NCBI GenBank assembly: GCA_902790345.1
Contig: CADARO010000008.1
Coordinates: forward strand, 1-32,214
Direction: 5' to 3'
Source: an uncultured Eubacteriales bacterium
GTDB lineage: Bacteria; Bacillota; Clostridia; Christensenellales; Aristaeellaceae
Length of the DNA: 32,214 bases
Part shown: in pieces, positions 1 to 8,175 of the stretch
Position numbering within the stretch: position 1 is the first letter of the stretch
How the letters are laid out: each line of letters opens with the position of its first letter
Position numbers and translations under genes: made by a program
Notes under the pieces: model-generated
The model's input: the letters and a program-made list of their open reading frames with translations, nothing else
Database searches by the model: none
Told to the model about the DNA's origin: nothing

Positions 1-157
1 GCTGGTCCGGGAAGGCCGGCGCGGCACAGGCGGCGTGGGCCTGCTCCAGCAGCGCGGCCAGCAGCAGCCGCTCCCGGGTGGGGGCGTCCAGGGCGGTCAT
101 GGGCCGGGGAAAATCGCGCCAGAACCCCGGCGCGCGGGTCATATCATCGGATGGCAT
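1..157 (-). CDS. Unrecognised protein, N-terminal fragment (gene continues left of the window)
   Basis: An open frame begins at an ATG whose complement lies at 155-157 and stays open for 52 codons to the window edge. An AAAGGAAG-type Shine-Dalgarno site lies 7-8 bases upstream, which supports this start; an in-frame ATG five codons in is an alternative. The visible residues begin MPSDDMTRAPGFWRDFPRP and then form an amphipathic, Ala/Leu-rich helix (RERLLLAALLEQ). No signal peptide or membrane segment is visible, so the product is probably cytoplasmic. I do not recognise the family and assign no function. Confidence 0.6.
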   Translation of the reverse strand, partial: MPSDDMTRAPGFWRDFPRPMTALDAPTRERLLLAALLEQAHAACAAPAFPDQ

Positions 158-225
158 GGGACAGGCTTCCTTTCGGCGGGCGTTTTTTCTCAGCATGTCC
201 CGCCGCGCGCCGCCTCATACCCCGC

Positions 226-269
226 AAAAAAAGGGGGCTGTCTCAAAACGCGCGGTTTTGAGACAGCCC
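226..269 (-). terminator. Intrinsic terminator of the AI-2E family gene
   Basis: A perfect 15-bp stem (235-249 with 255-269) has a 5-base GCGCG loop. Read on the minus strand it is followed by CCCCC and a run of seven T (226-232). It sits 18 bases past the stop codon of the minus-strand AI-2E family gene, so it should end that transcript before the next minus-strand gene starts at 157. Confidence 0.85.
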
Positions 270-286
270 GGTGGCAAGCGGTGAAG

Positions 287-1600
287 TCATTTTTTCTTTT
301 TCGAGGGCTTTGCCGGCTGGGCGGCGCTGGCGGGATGGGGCCGCTCGGCGGGGTTCAGCATGCTCAGCTCCAGGGTATCCGGGTCCACCTTCTCCAGCGC
401 GGCGTAGGTCTGGGTGTCGGTGGGCAGGCCCTTCCGGCTCAGGCGGCTCTCGGCGGTCTTCTTGATGATGGAGTAGATGACCCCGTAGGTGGGCACGCAG
501 AGGATCATGCCGGTGATGCCGAACAGGCCGCCGCCGATGAGGATGGAGAGCATCACGCCCAGGGAGGACACGCCGGTGGTGTTGCCCAGGATCTTGGGGC
601 CGATGACGTTGCCGTCCAGCTGCTGCAGCACGATGATGAAGATCACGAAGATGAGGCATTTGACCGGATCCAGCATCAGCACCAGGAAGGCCGAGGGCAC
701 CGCGCCGATGATGGGGCCGAAGTAGGGAATGATGTTGGTCACGCCCACCACGATGCTGATCAGCAGGGCGTAGGGGATGCCCAGGATCATGGTGCCCAGG
801 AAGCACAGCACGCCGATGATCATGGAGTCCAGGAGCTTACCCACCAGGAAGCCCTTGAACACGTGCAGCGTGTAGCGCGCCTCCTGCATCACGGCGTTGG
901 CCTGGGCGGGCTTGCTCATGGTGAAGAGCAGCTTCTTCGCCTGGCCCAGGATGCGCTGCTTGCTGAACAGCACATAGATGGACACGATCAGGCCGATGAG
1001 GAAGTTGTACACGTAGGTGCCCGCTTCCTTCAGGCCGCTGGCCACCACGCCGGTCACCCGGGTGAGGGTGGTGAGCAGGTCGTTTTTCAGGAATTCGGCC
1101 ACCTTTTCCTCGATGGCGCCCAGCTGCTCCTCCACGTTCTCCAGGTAGGGCTGGAGCACCGGATAGTCTTCCGCCATGCCGCTGGCCCATTTGCTCAGGT
1201 TTTCGGCGTAGCGGTCGAAGTTGGAGACCAGGGTGCGCAGGCTGTCGATCACCTGAGGCACGATGGACTGAACCAGGAAGGTGATGACTGCGATGAGCAC
1301 GATCTCGCTGATGACGATGCCGATGGCCCGGTGCGCCTTTTGAAGCCGGGGCGTCAGCGGCCGGCCCTTGCGGGGGATCCGGGCCAGCAGCCGCGTGATG
1401 GTCATGACCAGCGAGTCCAGGATGAAGGCGATGATCAGGCCGTAGGATATGGGCGCCAGGATGCCGCTCAGCGTCTTGAAGGAGGCCACGATGCCGCTCC
1501 ATCGCAGGATCAGAAAGTAAAACGATATGCCCGCGATGATGATGAGCGTGACTGTGACGCCCCAGTTAAAGTAGGTCCGGTATTTATCTTTAATCATCAT
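287..1600 (-). CDS. AI-2E family transporter (PerM-like membrane protein)
   Basis: This 437-residue polytopic membrane protein belongs to the AI-2E transporter family (TqsA/YdiK/PerM/YtvI-like). Hydrophobic segments lie near residues 12-32, 43-65 and 91-112. A long amphipathic stretch follows (about 115-210), then a C-terminal block of membrane segments carrying the family signatures IPYFGPIIGAVP and GNVIGPKILG. The tail is lysine-rich (PSKKKK). The length is at the long end for the family. The start is an ATG-ATG pair preceded by GAGGGGAT. The gene stands alone, with its own promoter and terminator. Despite the family name, most members are not shown to move autoinducer-2; some are Na+/H+ antiporters or have unknown substrates. 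Family assignment is firm and substrate is unknown. Confidence 0.9.
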   Translation of the reverse strand: MMIKDKYRTYFNWGVTVTLIIIAGISFYFLILRWSGIVASFKTLSGILAPISYGLIIAFILDSLVMTITRLLARIPRKGRPLTPRLQKAHRAIGIVISEIVLIAVITFLVQSIVPQVIDSLRTLVSNFDRYAENLSKWASGMAEDYPVLQPYLENVEEQLGAIEEKVAEFLKNDLLTTLTRVTGVVASGLKEAGTYVYNFLIGLIVSIYVLFSKQRILGQAKKLLFTMSKPAQANAVMQEARYTLHVFKGFLVGKLLDSMIIGVLCFLGTMILGIPYALLISIVVGVTNIIPYFGPIIGAVPSAFLVLMLDPVKCLIFVIFIIVLQQLDGNVIGPKILGNTTGVSSLGVMLSILIGGGLFGITGMILCVPTYGVIYSIIKKTAESRLSRKGLPTDTQTYAALEKVDPDTLELSMLNPAERPHPASAAQPAKPSKKKK

Positions 1601-1635
1601 TATCCCCTCGGATCTGGCTTATGTTTCCCTCTCTC

Positions 1636-1664
1636 ATTATAGCGTTTTGGCCCTGGATTGTAAA
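1636..1664 (-). promoter_or_regulatory. Sigma-A type promoter for the AI-2E family gene
   Basis: On the minus strand TTTACA (complement of 1659-1664), a 17-bp spacer and a perfect TATAAT (complement of 1636-1641) lie about 35 bases upstream of the start codon at 1600. Spacing and match to consensus are very good. Confidence 0.75.
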
Positions 1665-1670
1665 CCTCCA

Positions 1671-1715
1671 AAAAGACAAAAACGCGCCGCGCATCGCTCG
1701 ATGCGCGCGGCGCGT
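1671..1715 (-). terminator. Intrinsic terminator of the DUF378 gene
   Basis: A GC-rich stem of at least 11 bp (1682-1692 with 1705-1715) is followed on the minus strand by a T-rich run (complement of AAAAAGACAAAAA). It lies just past the stop of the DUF378 gene and just upstream of the AI-2E gene promoter, so it separates the two transcription units. Confidence 0.75.
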
Positions 1716-1731
1716 CCGGGTAGGATTGCGC

Positions 1732-1950
1732 TTATTCCTCCGTCACGGGCTCCCGCTCCCGGAAGAGCAGCGAGACGGACCACAGGCCCGCCAGACCCAC
1801 GATGGCGTAGATGATCCGACTGAGCGTGGCGGTCTGGCCGCCGCAGAGCCAGGCCACCGCGTCGAACTGAAACAGCCCCACCAGCAGCCAGTTCAGCGCG
1901 CCGATGATCACCAGGACCAGAGAAATCCTGTCCATCATTTCATTCCACAT
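1732..1950 (-). CDS. DUF378 family small membrane protein
   Basis: A 72-residue protein with two hydrophobic helices. The first reads ISLVLVIIGALNWLLVGLF and carries the GALNWLLVG signature of DUF378; the second is RIIYAIVGLAGLWSVSLLF. A short acidic tail follows. The family is widespread in Firmicutes and has no established function. The AAAGGA ribosome site abuts the first ATG (1950) but lies about 11 bases from an in-frame ATG at 1938, so translation more likely begins there, giving a 68-residue protein starting MMDRIS. It is a single-gene unit with its own terminator. Confidence 0.85.
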   Translation of the reverse strand: MWNEMMDRISLVLVIIGALNWLLVGLFQFDAVAWLCGGQTATLSRIIYAIVGLAGLWSVSLLFREREPVTEE

Positions 1951-2093
1951 CCTTTCGCTTCATGCCGCCGCTTTGTCGGGCGGAACGCTCTCATTATGGC
2001 CCGCCGGGGCGGTTTTCATGCCCTTGTTCGCATTTTATATAAAATTTTGTGAATATTTGAGAAAAATAGCAGTACCCACAGGCTGCATGAATA

Positions 2094-2107
2094 TGATATA
2101 CTATAAT
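2094..2107 (+). promoter_or_regulatory. Extended -10 promoter for the coiled-coil protein gene
   Basis: An AT-rich stretch carries TGATATACT (2094-2102), a TGn-extended -10 element; TATAAT at 2102-2107 overlaps it. No convincing -35 is present at the right spacing. The start codon lies about 50 bases downstream. Confidence 0.5.
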
Positions 2108-2154
2108 AAACGGCCGGATATTGCCGGTCAAATATGAAAAGGAGGAATCGCGTT

Positions 2155-4200
2155 ATGAAAAAATCCCTTGCCGTCATTCTGGCGGTTCTCGTCGCCCTGG
2201 GTGCCGGCGTGTCCGCGCTGCTGGGCGTGCGCCTGAACGCCGCCAACAGGCAGGTGAGCAGCCTGACCGCCGAGCGCGACCAGCTGACCGCGTCCGCTCA
2301 GACGCTGACCAGCGAGAAGGAAAAGGACGCCGCCGCGTCCGCCGAGCGCATCGCCGCGCTGGAAGCGGAGGCCGCGTCCCTCACCGCCCAGGCCGAGGCG
2401 GCTCAGAAGGAAATCGCCTCGCTGAACGGGCAGATCGCCTCGCTGCAGGGCGACCTGGCCGCCGTTCAGGACCGGCTCGCCACCGCTCAGAGCGAGCTGG
2501 AGGCCAGCCAGGCTGTCAGCGGCACCGTGCCCGGCCTTGAGAACAGCCTGGGCCAGGCGCAGGCCGACCTGACCGCCGCCCAGGAGACCGACAAGCAGCG
2601 GCTGGCCGCCATCGCGGACCTGCAGGCCCGCCTGGAAACCTGCACAGCCGAGCTGACCGAGTACACCACCCGCTACAACGAGACGCTGGCGAAGCTGACC
2701 GCCGCCGAGGAAGACCTGGCCGGCAAGGCCGCCCTGCTTGACGAGGCCAACAAGCTGCTGGCCGACAAGACCGGCGAGGCGGATCAGCTCACCAAACAGG
2801 TGGCCCAGCTGAATGAGAGCCTCACCAAGGCGCAGGAGGATCTGAGCGGCACGCGCGCCCTCCTGACCGAGGCCGAAACCGCCCGGGACGCCGGCGTGGA
2901 GAAGCTGAACCAGCTCACGGCGGATTACGCCGCGCTGCAGCAGAGCGCGGGCGAGACCGGCGACGCCCTCAAGACCGCGCAGGAGCAGCTGGCCGCCGCG
3001 CAGACCGCCGCCGCGTCCGCCGAGGAGAACGCCGCGAACCTGCAAACCGCGCTGAACACCGCCAAGGCCGACGCCGAAACCGCCCTGAAGGCCGCCCAGG
3101 AGAAGGCCGCCGAGGCCGCGAATGAGCAGGTGGCCGAGGCCGTGAAGGAGGCGGAAGGCAAGGCCGCCGAAGCCCTTCAGGCCGCCGTGAAGGCCGCAGA
3201 AGACAAGGCTGCCGAGGCCGTGAAGGCCGCTGAGGACAAGGCTGCCGAAGCTGTGAAGGCCGCAGAAGACAAGGCTGCCGAAGCCGTGAAGACCGCCGAG
3301 GACAAGGCTGCCGAAGCCGTGAAGACCGCCGAGGACAAGGCCGCCGAAGCCGTGAAGGCCGCAGAAGACAAGGCTGCCGAAGCCGTGAAGACCGCCGAGG
3401 ACAAGGCCGCCGCGCTGCAGGCCCAGCTTGACACCGCGAAGGCCGAGGCCGAAGCCGCCGCCCAGACCGGCAGTGAGGAAGCCGCCGCGGCCGTGAAGGC
3501 CGCTGAGGACAAGGCCGCCGAGGCGGAGAAGACCGTTGCCGAGCTCACCGCCCAACTGGACGCGGCTGCGAAGGCCGCCGAGGACAAGGCCGCCGAGGCG
3601 GAGAAGACCATCGCCGAACTCACCGCCCAGCTGGAGGCCCAGGGTGAGGAAGCCCAGGGCGAAGCCGGCGAGGGCGACGATGATGTGGCCGAGCTGCAGG
3701 CGCAGGTGGCCGAGCTCACCGCCGACCGGGACTACTGGCAGGGCCAGGTGAAGTCGCTGGCCACCGACCTGAACAACTACATGACGGAGGATCGCTTCCC
3801 CCGCTTTGAGAGCGAGGACATGGCGCTGAGCCTGACCATGCCGGCGCACACCCGCCTGATCGCCTTCAACGGCCTGCTGCACATCGTCTCCGCCGACGAG
3901 CAGGCTCAGGTGGAGCTGAGCGTGTGGGCCGACGGCAACGACCAGCCCTACGCCCCCGGCGAGGTGGACATCCGCCAGCTGTGGCTCACCGTGGCGGAGA
4001 GCCTGGGCGGCGAGCTGCCCGAAGCCGAGGAGACGGAGAACCCGGCGGGCTGCCGCGCCACCATGCTGGGCGAGGACGGCGAGAACGTGGTGTGGCTGTT
4101 CGAGGGTAAGAGCCTGGTCTACGTGCTGGAGGCCGCCGGCGAGAGCGGCTCGGTGGAATCCCTCATCACCCAGATCATGGCGGGCATCGAATTCAGATAA
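2155..4200 (+). CDS. Membrane-anchored or secreted coiled-coil protein with tandem AEDKAAEAVK repeats
   Basis: A 681-residue protein. An N-terminal hydrophobic segment (MKKSLAVILAVLVALGAG) should act as signal peptide or membrane anchor. Residues about 25-520 are almost continuous Ala/Glu/Lys/Leu-rich heptads, a long coiled coil. Inside it residues 344-420 are seven 11-residue repeats AVK(A/T)AEDKAAE, followed by two longer units KAAEDKAAEAEKT(V/I)AELTAQL. The last 155 residues lose the heptad pattern and look like a small globular domain of unknown type. The start at 2155 is chosen because AAAGGAGG lies just upstream; an in-frame ATG at 2134 precedes that site. The protein probably sits outside the membrane as a rod presenting the C-terminal domain. 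The family is not recognised. Low-complexity coiled coils of this kind can be matched spuriously to many proteins. Confidence 0.8.
   Translation: MKKSLAVILAVLVALGAGVSALLGVRLNAANRQVSSLTAERDQLTASAQTLTSEKEKDAAASAERIAALEAEAASLTAQAEAAQKEIASLNGQIASLQGDLAAVQDRLATAQSELEASQAVSGTVPGLENSLGQAQADLTAAQETDKQRLAAIADLQARLETCTAELTEYTTRYNETLAKLTAAEEDLAGKAALLDEANKLLADKTGEADQLTKQVAQLNESLTKAQEDLSGTRALLTEAETARDAGVEKLNQLTADYAALQQSAGETGDALKTAQEQLAAAQTAAASAEENAANLQTALNTAKADAETALKAAQEKAAEAANEQVAEAVKEAEGKAAEALQAAVKAAEDKAAEAVKAAEDKAAEAVKAAEDKAAEAVKTAEDKAAEAVKTAEDKAAEAVKAAEDKAAEAVKTAEDKAAALQAQLDTAKAEAEAAAQTGSEEAAAAVKAAEDKAAEAEKTVAELTAQLDAAAKAAEDKAAEAEKTIAELTAQLEAQGEEAQGEAGEGDDDVAELQAQVAELTADRDYWQGQVKSLATDLNNYMTEDRFPRFESEDMALSLTMPAHTRLIAFNGLLHIVSADEQAQVELSVWADGNDQPYAPGEVDIRQLWLTVAESLGGELPEAEETENPAGCRATMLGEDGENVVWLFEGKSLVYVLEAAGESGSVESLITQIMAGIEFR
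3184..3414 (+). repeat. Seven 33-bp in-frame tandem repeats inside the coiled-coil gene
   Basis: Seven consecutive 33-bp units each begin GC(C/T)GTGAAG and encode AVK(A/T)AEDKAAE. The period is exact. Units differ at a few positions, mainly the Ala/Thr codon (GCC or ACC) and synonymous changes such as GCAGAA versus GCCGAG. Units with the same variants recur in an alternating order, which suggests copying by slippage or unequal recombination. The change in copy number would keep the reading frame. Confidence 0.9.
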
Positions 4201-4218
4201 TTTCACAAGCGCAAAAAC

Positions 4219-4263
4219 GCGCCGCCGCGAGGGCGTTCTCCCTTCGCGGCGGCGCTGTTTTCT
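4219..4263 (+). terminator. Intrinsic terminator after the coiled-coil gene
   Basis: A perfect 12-bp GC stem (4219-4230 with 4244-4255) is followed by TGTTTTCTGTT. It lies 18 bases past the stop and directly before the next promoter, so the coiled-coil gene is its own transcription unit. Confidence 0.85.
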
Positions 4264-4264
4264 G

Positions 4265-4293
4265 TTGACATCGCCCTGAATTGACGGTAGAAT
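4265..4293 (+). promoter_or_regulatory. Sigma-A type promoter for the 4327-13387 gene series
   Basis: A consensus TTGACA (4265-4270), 17-bp spacer and TAGAAT (4288-4293) lie 33 bases upstream of the start codon at 4327. It begins right after the preceding terminator and is the only strong promoter I see for the plus-strand gene series. Confidence 0.8.
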
Positions 4294-4326
4294 AATAACG
4301 GAGATTTTACGAAGGGAACGACCGAA

Positions 4327-5700
4327 ATGATGAAAAAGAGAATGCTTTCACTGCTGCTGGCGCTGACCCTGCTGTTCGGCGCGGCCTGCGCGGAGGAGCT
4401 CAGGCTGGCCGCGTCGCCGGTGAACCTGACGCCGCTGGAGCGCTACGCCGCCTGGACGGAGGAGGGGAGCGCCTGGCGCGTGTATTCCAACGAGACCGTG
4501 GCGGCGCTGAATCAGCTGGGGGGCGAGCTGGGCAACAGCGTGGGGTATTTCTATCTCGCCCTCAGCGGCGACCGGGCGGAGGGCGTCGTTCAGCCCGAGC
4601 TGGTGTTCTGCTACGCCGGGCCCCGGACGCTGAACGCGGACACTGCCTGCCTGGTGGTGGACCGGACCCGCTACGACTTCAAAACCACCCATGAGACGGC
4701 CACCATCGGCCGGGCGACGGTGGAGATCATGCGCGCGCCGCTGGACGCGGCGGGCATCAAAGCCATGCGGCAGCTGTACGTGGCCCGGGAGGTGCACGTC
4801 CGGCTGCTGGGCGACTATTCCTACGCCTTCGACCCGGTGGAGCGGGACACCTACGCTTCCACCCGGCAGCAGGTGGAGGCCTCCTCGCTGAAGGGCGTCT
4901 CCGCCATGCTCACCGAGCTGGACCGGCTGGGCATCGCGGGATATGACCTGTGGGACCTCAACGCCGCCCGCTGGGAGCGGCTCTACGGCTTCAGGCCCCG
5001 GGTGGAGACCCGTGCCCTGGGCCGGGAGGCGGCGGACGCCTCCATTGCGCTGAACAACGATTTTGAAATGCTGGCCCGGGAGGACAACGGCCAGGCCGTG
5101 CGCCGGCTGCAGGAGCTGCTGATGGAGAAGGGCTACATGCAGGGCCGGCCGGACGGCAGCTTCGGCGACGGCACCGACCGCGCCGTGCGGGCCGCCCGCC
5201 GCTACTGGGGCATGATGGAATGCGGCGTCGCGGATCGGGCCCTCATTGACGCGCTGTCGGGCGGGGCCGCGGCGGAAAAGGCGGAAGCGCCCGAAACCCG
5301 CGCGCTGACCCCTCTGGGCGGCGTGTGCGAGGCTGGGCTGAGCCGCTGCTGGTTCGCCGGGGCGTTTTCCTCGGAGAAGGGCGACACCCGCGCCGCCGTC
5401 AACGCGGACGACACGCTGTTCATCGCCGAGGGCCGGGTGCTGAATACCTCTTCCGAGGAGCTGACCTTCTACCGGCAGCTCAGCGCGGCGCTGAGCCTGG
5501 GCGAGGTGAGCTATCCCTGCACTCTGGTGTGCGAGATCGACGCGGGCGCCCGGTTCGACACGGCGCTGCTGCCCCTGGGAGAGGCCCGGCTGATGATCTA
5601 CGCCGAGATTCCCGCCCGGATCGCCGGGGCCGGCGACTGGACGCTCACCCTGTCGGCGGGCGGCGAAACCCTGACTTATACCGTGACGGGAGGAAAATGA
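4327..5700 (+). CDS. Secreted protein with a peptidoglycan-binding-like domain
   Basis: A 457-residue protein with a clear signal peptide (MMKKRMLSLLLALTLLFGA, probable cleavage after ACA) and no lipobox. Residues about 25-240 form a domain I do not recognise. Residues about 243-312 resemble PF01471, the PG_binding_1 three-helix fold: AVRRLQELLMEKGYM, then DGSFGDGTDRAVRAARRYWG. The C-terminal 130 residues look beta-rich, with alternating hydrophobic strands ending SAGGETLTYTVTGGK. The GAAGGG site 10 bases upstream supports the start. Its stop is one base from the next start codon (ATGAGATGG), so it is translationally coupled to the GH123-like gene. It probably acts at the cell wall, but why it is tied to cytoplasmic sugar enzymes is unclear. 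Confidence 0.75.
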   Translation: MMKKRMLSLLLALTLLFGAACAEELRLAASPVNLTPLERYAAWTEEGSAWRVYSNETVAALNQLGGELGNSVGYFYLALSGDRAEGVVQPELVFCYAGPRTLNADTACLVVDRTRYDFKTTHETATIGRATVEIMRAPLDAAGIKAMRQLYVAREVHVRLLGDYSYAFDPVERDTYASTRQQVEASSLKGVSAMLTELDRLGIAGYDLWDLNAARWERLYGFRPRVETRALGREAADASIALNNDFEMLAREDNGQAVRRLQELLMEKGYMQGRPDGSFGDGTDRAVRAARRYWGMMECGVADRALIDALSGGAAAEKAEAPETRALTPLGGVCEAGLSRCWFAGAFSSEKGDTRAAVNADDTLFIAEGRVLNTSSEELTFYRQLSAALSLGEVSYPCTLVCEIDAGARFDTALLPLGEARLMIYAEIPARIAGAGDWTLTLSAGGETLTYTVTGGK

Positions 5701-5701
5701 G

Positions 5702-7360
5702 ATGGAACTCAAGATGAAGCTGGTCAGCCCGCTGGAAAAGGTGTTTTTGGATGAGGAGCCCCTGGAAAAGCCGGAGGCCGGCCCCATCGAGGGCTTTCAG
5801 AACGAGACGATTTCCTTCCAGGCGGCGTATTCCCTGACGAGCCCGGACGCGCGGCTGTGGGTGTGGCCGAAGGTCATCTCCCCGCTGGAGAAGTACATCC
5901 GGGTGCGCACCGTGCGGCACTTGCCCGTGCGCTTCGCCTGTCTGCCGGACAGCGGCGACAACTACCTGCGCAAGACCCCGGGCCTCTATCCCGACCTGCT
6001 GCGGGACATCGTGCCGAAGAAGCTGCACGCCTATTACGGCCAGTGGGACACCCTGTGGATCGACGTGGAGCCGAACGGCCAGGTGGCGCCGGGCACCTAT
6101 CCCGTGGAGATCGCCATGCTGCGGGAGGCTACCGGCGAGGAGCTGGCCCGGCTCAGCGTGAAGGTGACCATCCTGCCGGGGATGCTGCCCAGGCAGACCC
6201 TCATCCAGACCAGATGGTTCCACTATGACTGCCTGGCCCACTACTACCATGTGCCGGTGTTCTCGGAGGAATTCTGGCGCATCACCGAGAACTTCATGCG
6301 GGTGGCGGTGAAGCGGGGCTTCAACATGATGCTCATGCCCATCCACACCCCGCCTCTGGACACCCGGGAGGGCGGCGAGCGGCTCACCGTGCAGCTGGTG
6401 GACGTGTATCGGAACGGCGGCGAATACAGCTTCGGCTTCGACAAGCTGCGCCGCTGGGTGGACATGGCGAAGCGGTGCGGCGTGGAGTATTTCGAGGCGG
6501 CGCACCTGTTCACCCAGTGGGGCGCCCGGGCCACGCCCAAGATCATGGCCACGGTGGACGGCGAGTACCGGCGCATTTTCGGCTGGGACGTGCCCGCCGA
6601 CAGCGACGAATACCGGGCCTTCATCGACGCCTACCTGCCCGCGCTCATCGCGGAGCTGAAGGCGCTGGGCATCGACGGGCGCTGCTCCTTCCACATCTCC
6701 GACGAGCCCGGCGAGGATCACCTGGAGAGCTACCTGAAGGCCAAGGCGATGGTGAAAAAGCACCTGGCGGACTATCCCATCATGGACGCCCTGTCCAACA
6801 TCCGGTTCTACGAGAGCGGCGCGGTGGAACGGCCGGTGCCCGCCATCAACCACATGGACGATTTCGTGGCCGCGAAGATCCCCGGCCTGTGGACCTATTA
6901 CTGCGTGGGCCAGCACAGGGACGTGACCAACACCTTCATGGCCATGCCCTCGGCGCGCACCCGCATCCTGGGCGTGCAGCTGTATAAATACGACATTGCG
7001 GGCTTCCTGCAGTGGGGCTACAACTTCTACGGCACCCAGTATTCCGACTTCCAGGTGGATCCCTTCGCCGTGACCGACGGCGAGGCCTTCACCCCGGCGG
7101 GCGACTGCTTCCAGGTGTATCCCGGGGAGGGCGGCGTGCCGGAGGAGTCCATCCGCATGATGGTGGCCGGCCACGCCATGCAGGATCTCAGAGCCATGCG
7201 GCTGCTGGAGTCGCTGCGGGGCCGGGAGGCGGTGCTGTCCCTCATCGACGAGGGCCTGGCGGAGCCCGTCAGCTTCACCCGCTATCCCAAGGATGCCATG
7301 TACCTTCTGAACCTGCGCCGCCGGATCAACCGGGCCATCGTCGAGGCGCGGGCCAATTAA
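5702..7360 (+). CDS. GH123/DUF4091-like glycoside hydrolase
   Basis: A 552-residue protein without a signal peptide, so cytoplasmic. Residues about 1-165 look like the beta-rich N-terminal module that precedes DUF4091, with the PVRFACLPDSGDNYL and PGLYPDLL segments. Residues about 170-500 fit the TIM-barrel catalytic domain of GH123/DUF4091. The motif H331-I-S-D334-E335-P336 matches the adjacent Asp-Glu pair that GH123 beta-N-acetylgalactosaminidases use in substrate-assisted catalysis. The family contains many members of unknown specificity, so cleavage of an N-acetylhexosamine is a possibility and not established. It is translationally coupled to the upstream wall-associated protein and followed 18 bases later by a HAD phosphatase. 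Confidence 0.75.
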   Translation: MELKMKLVSPLEKVFLDEEPLEKPEAGPIEGFQNETISFQAAYSLTSPDARLWVWPKVISPLEKYIRVRTVRHLPVRFACLPDSGDNYLRKTPGLYPDLLRDIVPKKLHAYYGQWDTLWIDVEPNGQVAPGTYPVEIAMLREATGEELARLSVKVTILPGMLPRQTLIQTRWFHYDCLAHYYHVPVFSEEFWRITENFMRVAVKRGFNMMLMPIHTPPLDTREGGERLTVQLVDVYRNGGEYSFGFDKLRRWVDMAKRCGVEYFEAAHLFTQWGARATPKIMATVDGEYRRIFGWDVPADSDEYRAFIDAYLPALIAELKALGIDGRCSFHISDEPGEDHLESYLKAKAMVKKHLADYPIMDALSNIRFYESGAVERPVPAINHMDDFVAAKIPGLWTYYCVGQHRDVTNTFMAMPSARTRILGVQLYKYDIAGFLQWGYNFYGTQYSDFQVDPFAVTDGEAFTPAGDCFQVYPGEGGVPEESIRMMVAGHAMQDLRAMRLLESLRGREAVLSLIDEGLAEPVSFTRYPKDAMYLLNLRRRINRAIVEARAN

Positions 7361-7378
7361 ACAAACGGAGAACAGAAC

Positions 7379-8170
7379 ATGAAGACAATCAGCGATGTGA
7401 AATGCTTCCTGCTGGACATGGACGGCACCTTCTACCTGGGCGATCAGCTGATCGACGGCTCCCTGGAGTTCATCCAGGCGGTGGTTGACAGCGGGCGGGA
7501 CTACTACTTCCTCACCAACAACTCCTCCCACAACGCCGCCCACTACGTGAAAAAGCTGGCGAAGATGGGGCTGACCGTGCCCCGCGAGAAGGTGCTCACC
7601 TCCGGGCAGGCCACGGCCATGAAGGTCACGCAGCTCTATCCCGGCCAAAAGGCCTTCGTGCTGGGCAACAGCTTCCTCTTCGAGGAGCTGGCCGAATACG
7701 GCGTGCTCATCGATCAGGAACACCCGGACTACGTGATCATCGGCTATGACACCACCCTGGACTACGCCAAGATGACCGCCGTGTGCGATTTCGTGAGGGC
7801 GGGGCTGCCCTACGTGGCCACCCATCCGGACTTCAACTGCCCCACCGAGACCGGCTTCGCCCCGGACATCGGTGCCATCATCGCCTTCATCGAGGCCTCC
7901 ACCGGCCGCCGGCCGGATCTCATCATCGGCAAGCCCTACGTGGGCATCGTGGAGGCGGCGCTGGAGCGCACCGGCCTTCGGGCCGATCAGCTGGCCATGG
8001 TGGGCGACCGGCTGTATACCGACATCGAGACCGGCCTGCGGCACGGCATGACCGCCATTCTGGTCATGTCCGGCGAGACCACCCAGGCCATGCTGGAGGC
8101 CAGCGACACCGTGCCCGATCTGGTCTACGGGCGGCTGGCGGACATGATTCCCGAACTGACGAAGGGGTGA
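7379..8170 (+). CDS. HAD-IIA family sugar phosphatase (NagD-like)
   Basis: A 263-residue haloacid dehalogenase-superfamily phosphatase of subfamily IIA. All motifs are present: motif I DMDGT (D13, D15), motif II TNNSS (46-50), motif III Lys in IGKP (K185) and motif IV GDRLYTD (D210, D215). Family members dephosphorylate small phosphorylated sugars or nucleotides; NagD acts on UMP in vitro. The cap domain between motifs II and III is of the C2 type and sets specificity. Length is normal. A GGAGA site precedes the ATG. Position between a glycosidase and esterases suggests it hydrolyses a sugar phosphate or detoxifies a phosphorylated intermediate. Confidence 0.88.
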   Translation: MKTISDVKCFLLDMDGTFYLGDQLIDGSLEFIQAVVDSGRDYYFLTNNSSHNAAHYVKKLAKMGLTVPREKVLTSGQATAMKVTQLYPGQKAFVLGNSFLFEELAEYGVLIDQEHPDYVIIGYDTTLDYAKMTAVCDFVRAGLPYVATHPDFNCPTETGFAPDIGAIIAFIEASTGRRPDLIIGKPYVGIVEAALERTGLRADQLAMVGDRLYTDIETGLRHGMTAILVMSGETTQAMLEASDTVPDLVYGRLADMIPELTKG

Positions 8171-8175
8171 CGCAC

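Noticed and set aside
287-1600. Reading the AI-2E family gene as evidence for autoinducer-2 quorum sensing.
   Set aside because: Most members of this family have no shown role with autoinducer-2, and no luxS or lsr-like gene is in the window.
3184-3414. Regular 33-bp repeats that could suggest a CRISPR array.
   Set aside because: The repeats are contiguous without unique spacers, keep the reading frame and encode an 11-residue coiled-coil unit.
2128-4206. A 692-codon open frame on the minus strand opposite the coiled-coil gene, and similar long antisense frames at 35-1642, 5645-8044, 16628-19615, 19467-21449, 23748-25943 and 30082-31746.
   Set aside because: In this GC-rich DNA strong third-position GC bias keeps antisense frames open. 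The translations are low-complexity (His/Gly/Gln/Val-rich), lack family motifs and ribosome sites, and lie over well-supported genes.
7783-8175. An upstream extension of the GNAT-esterase frame.
   Set aside because: It overlaps the HAD gene, lacks family similarity, and the ATG at 8176 has a good ribosome site.
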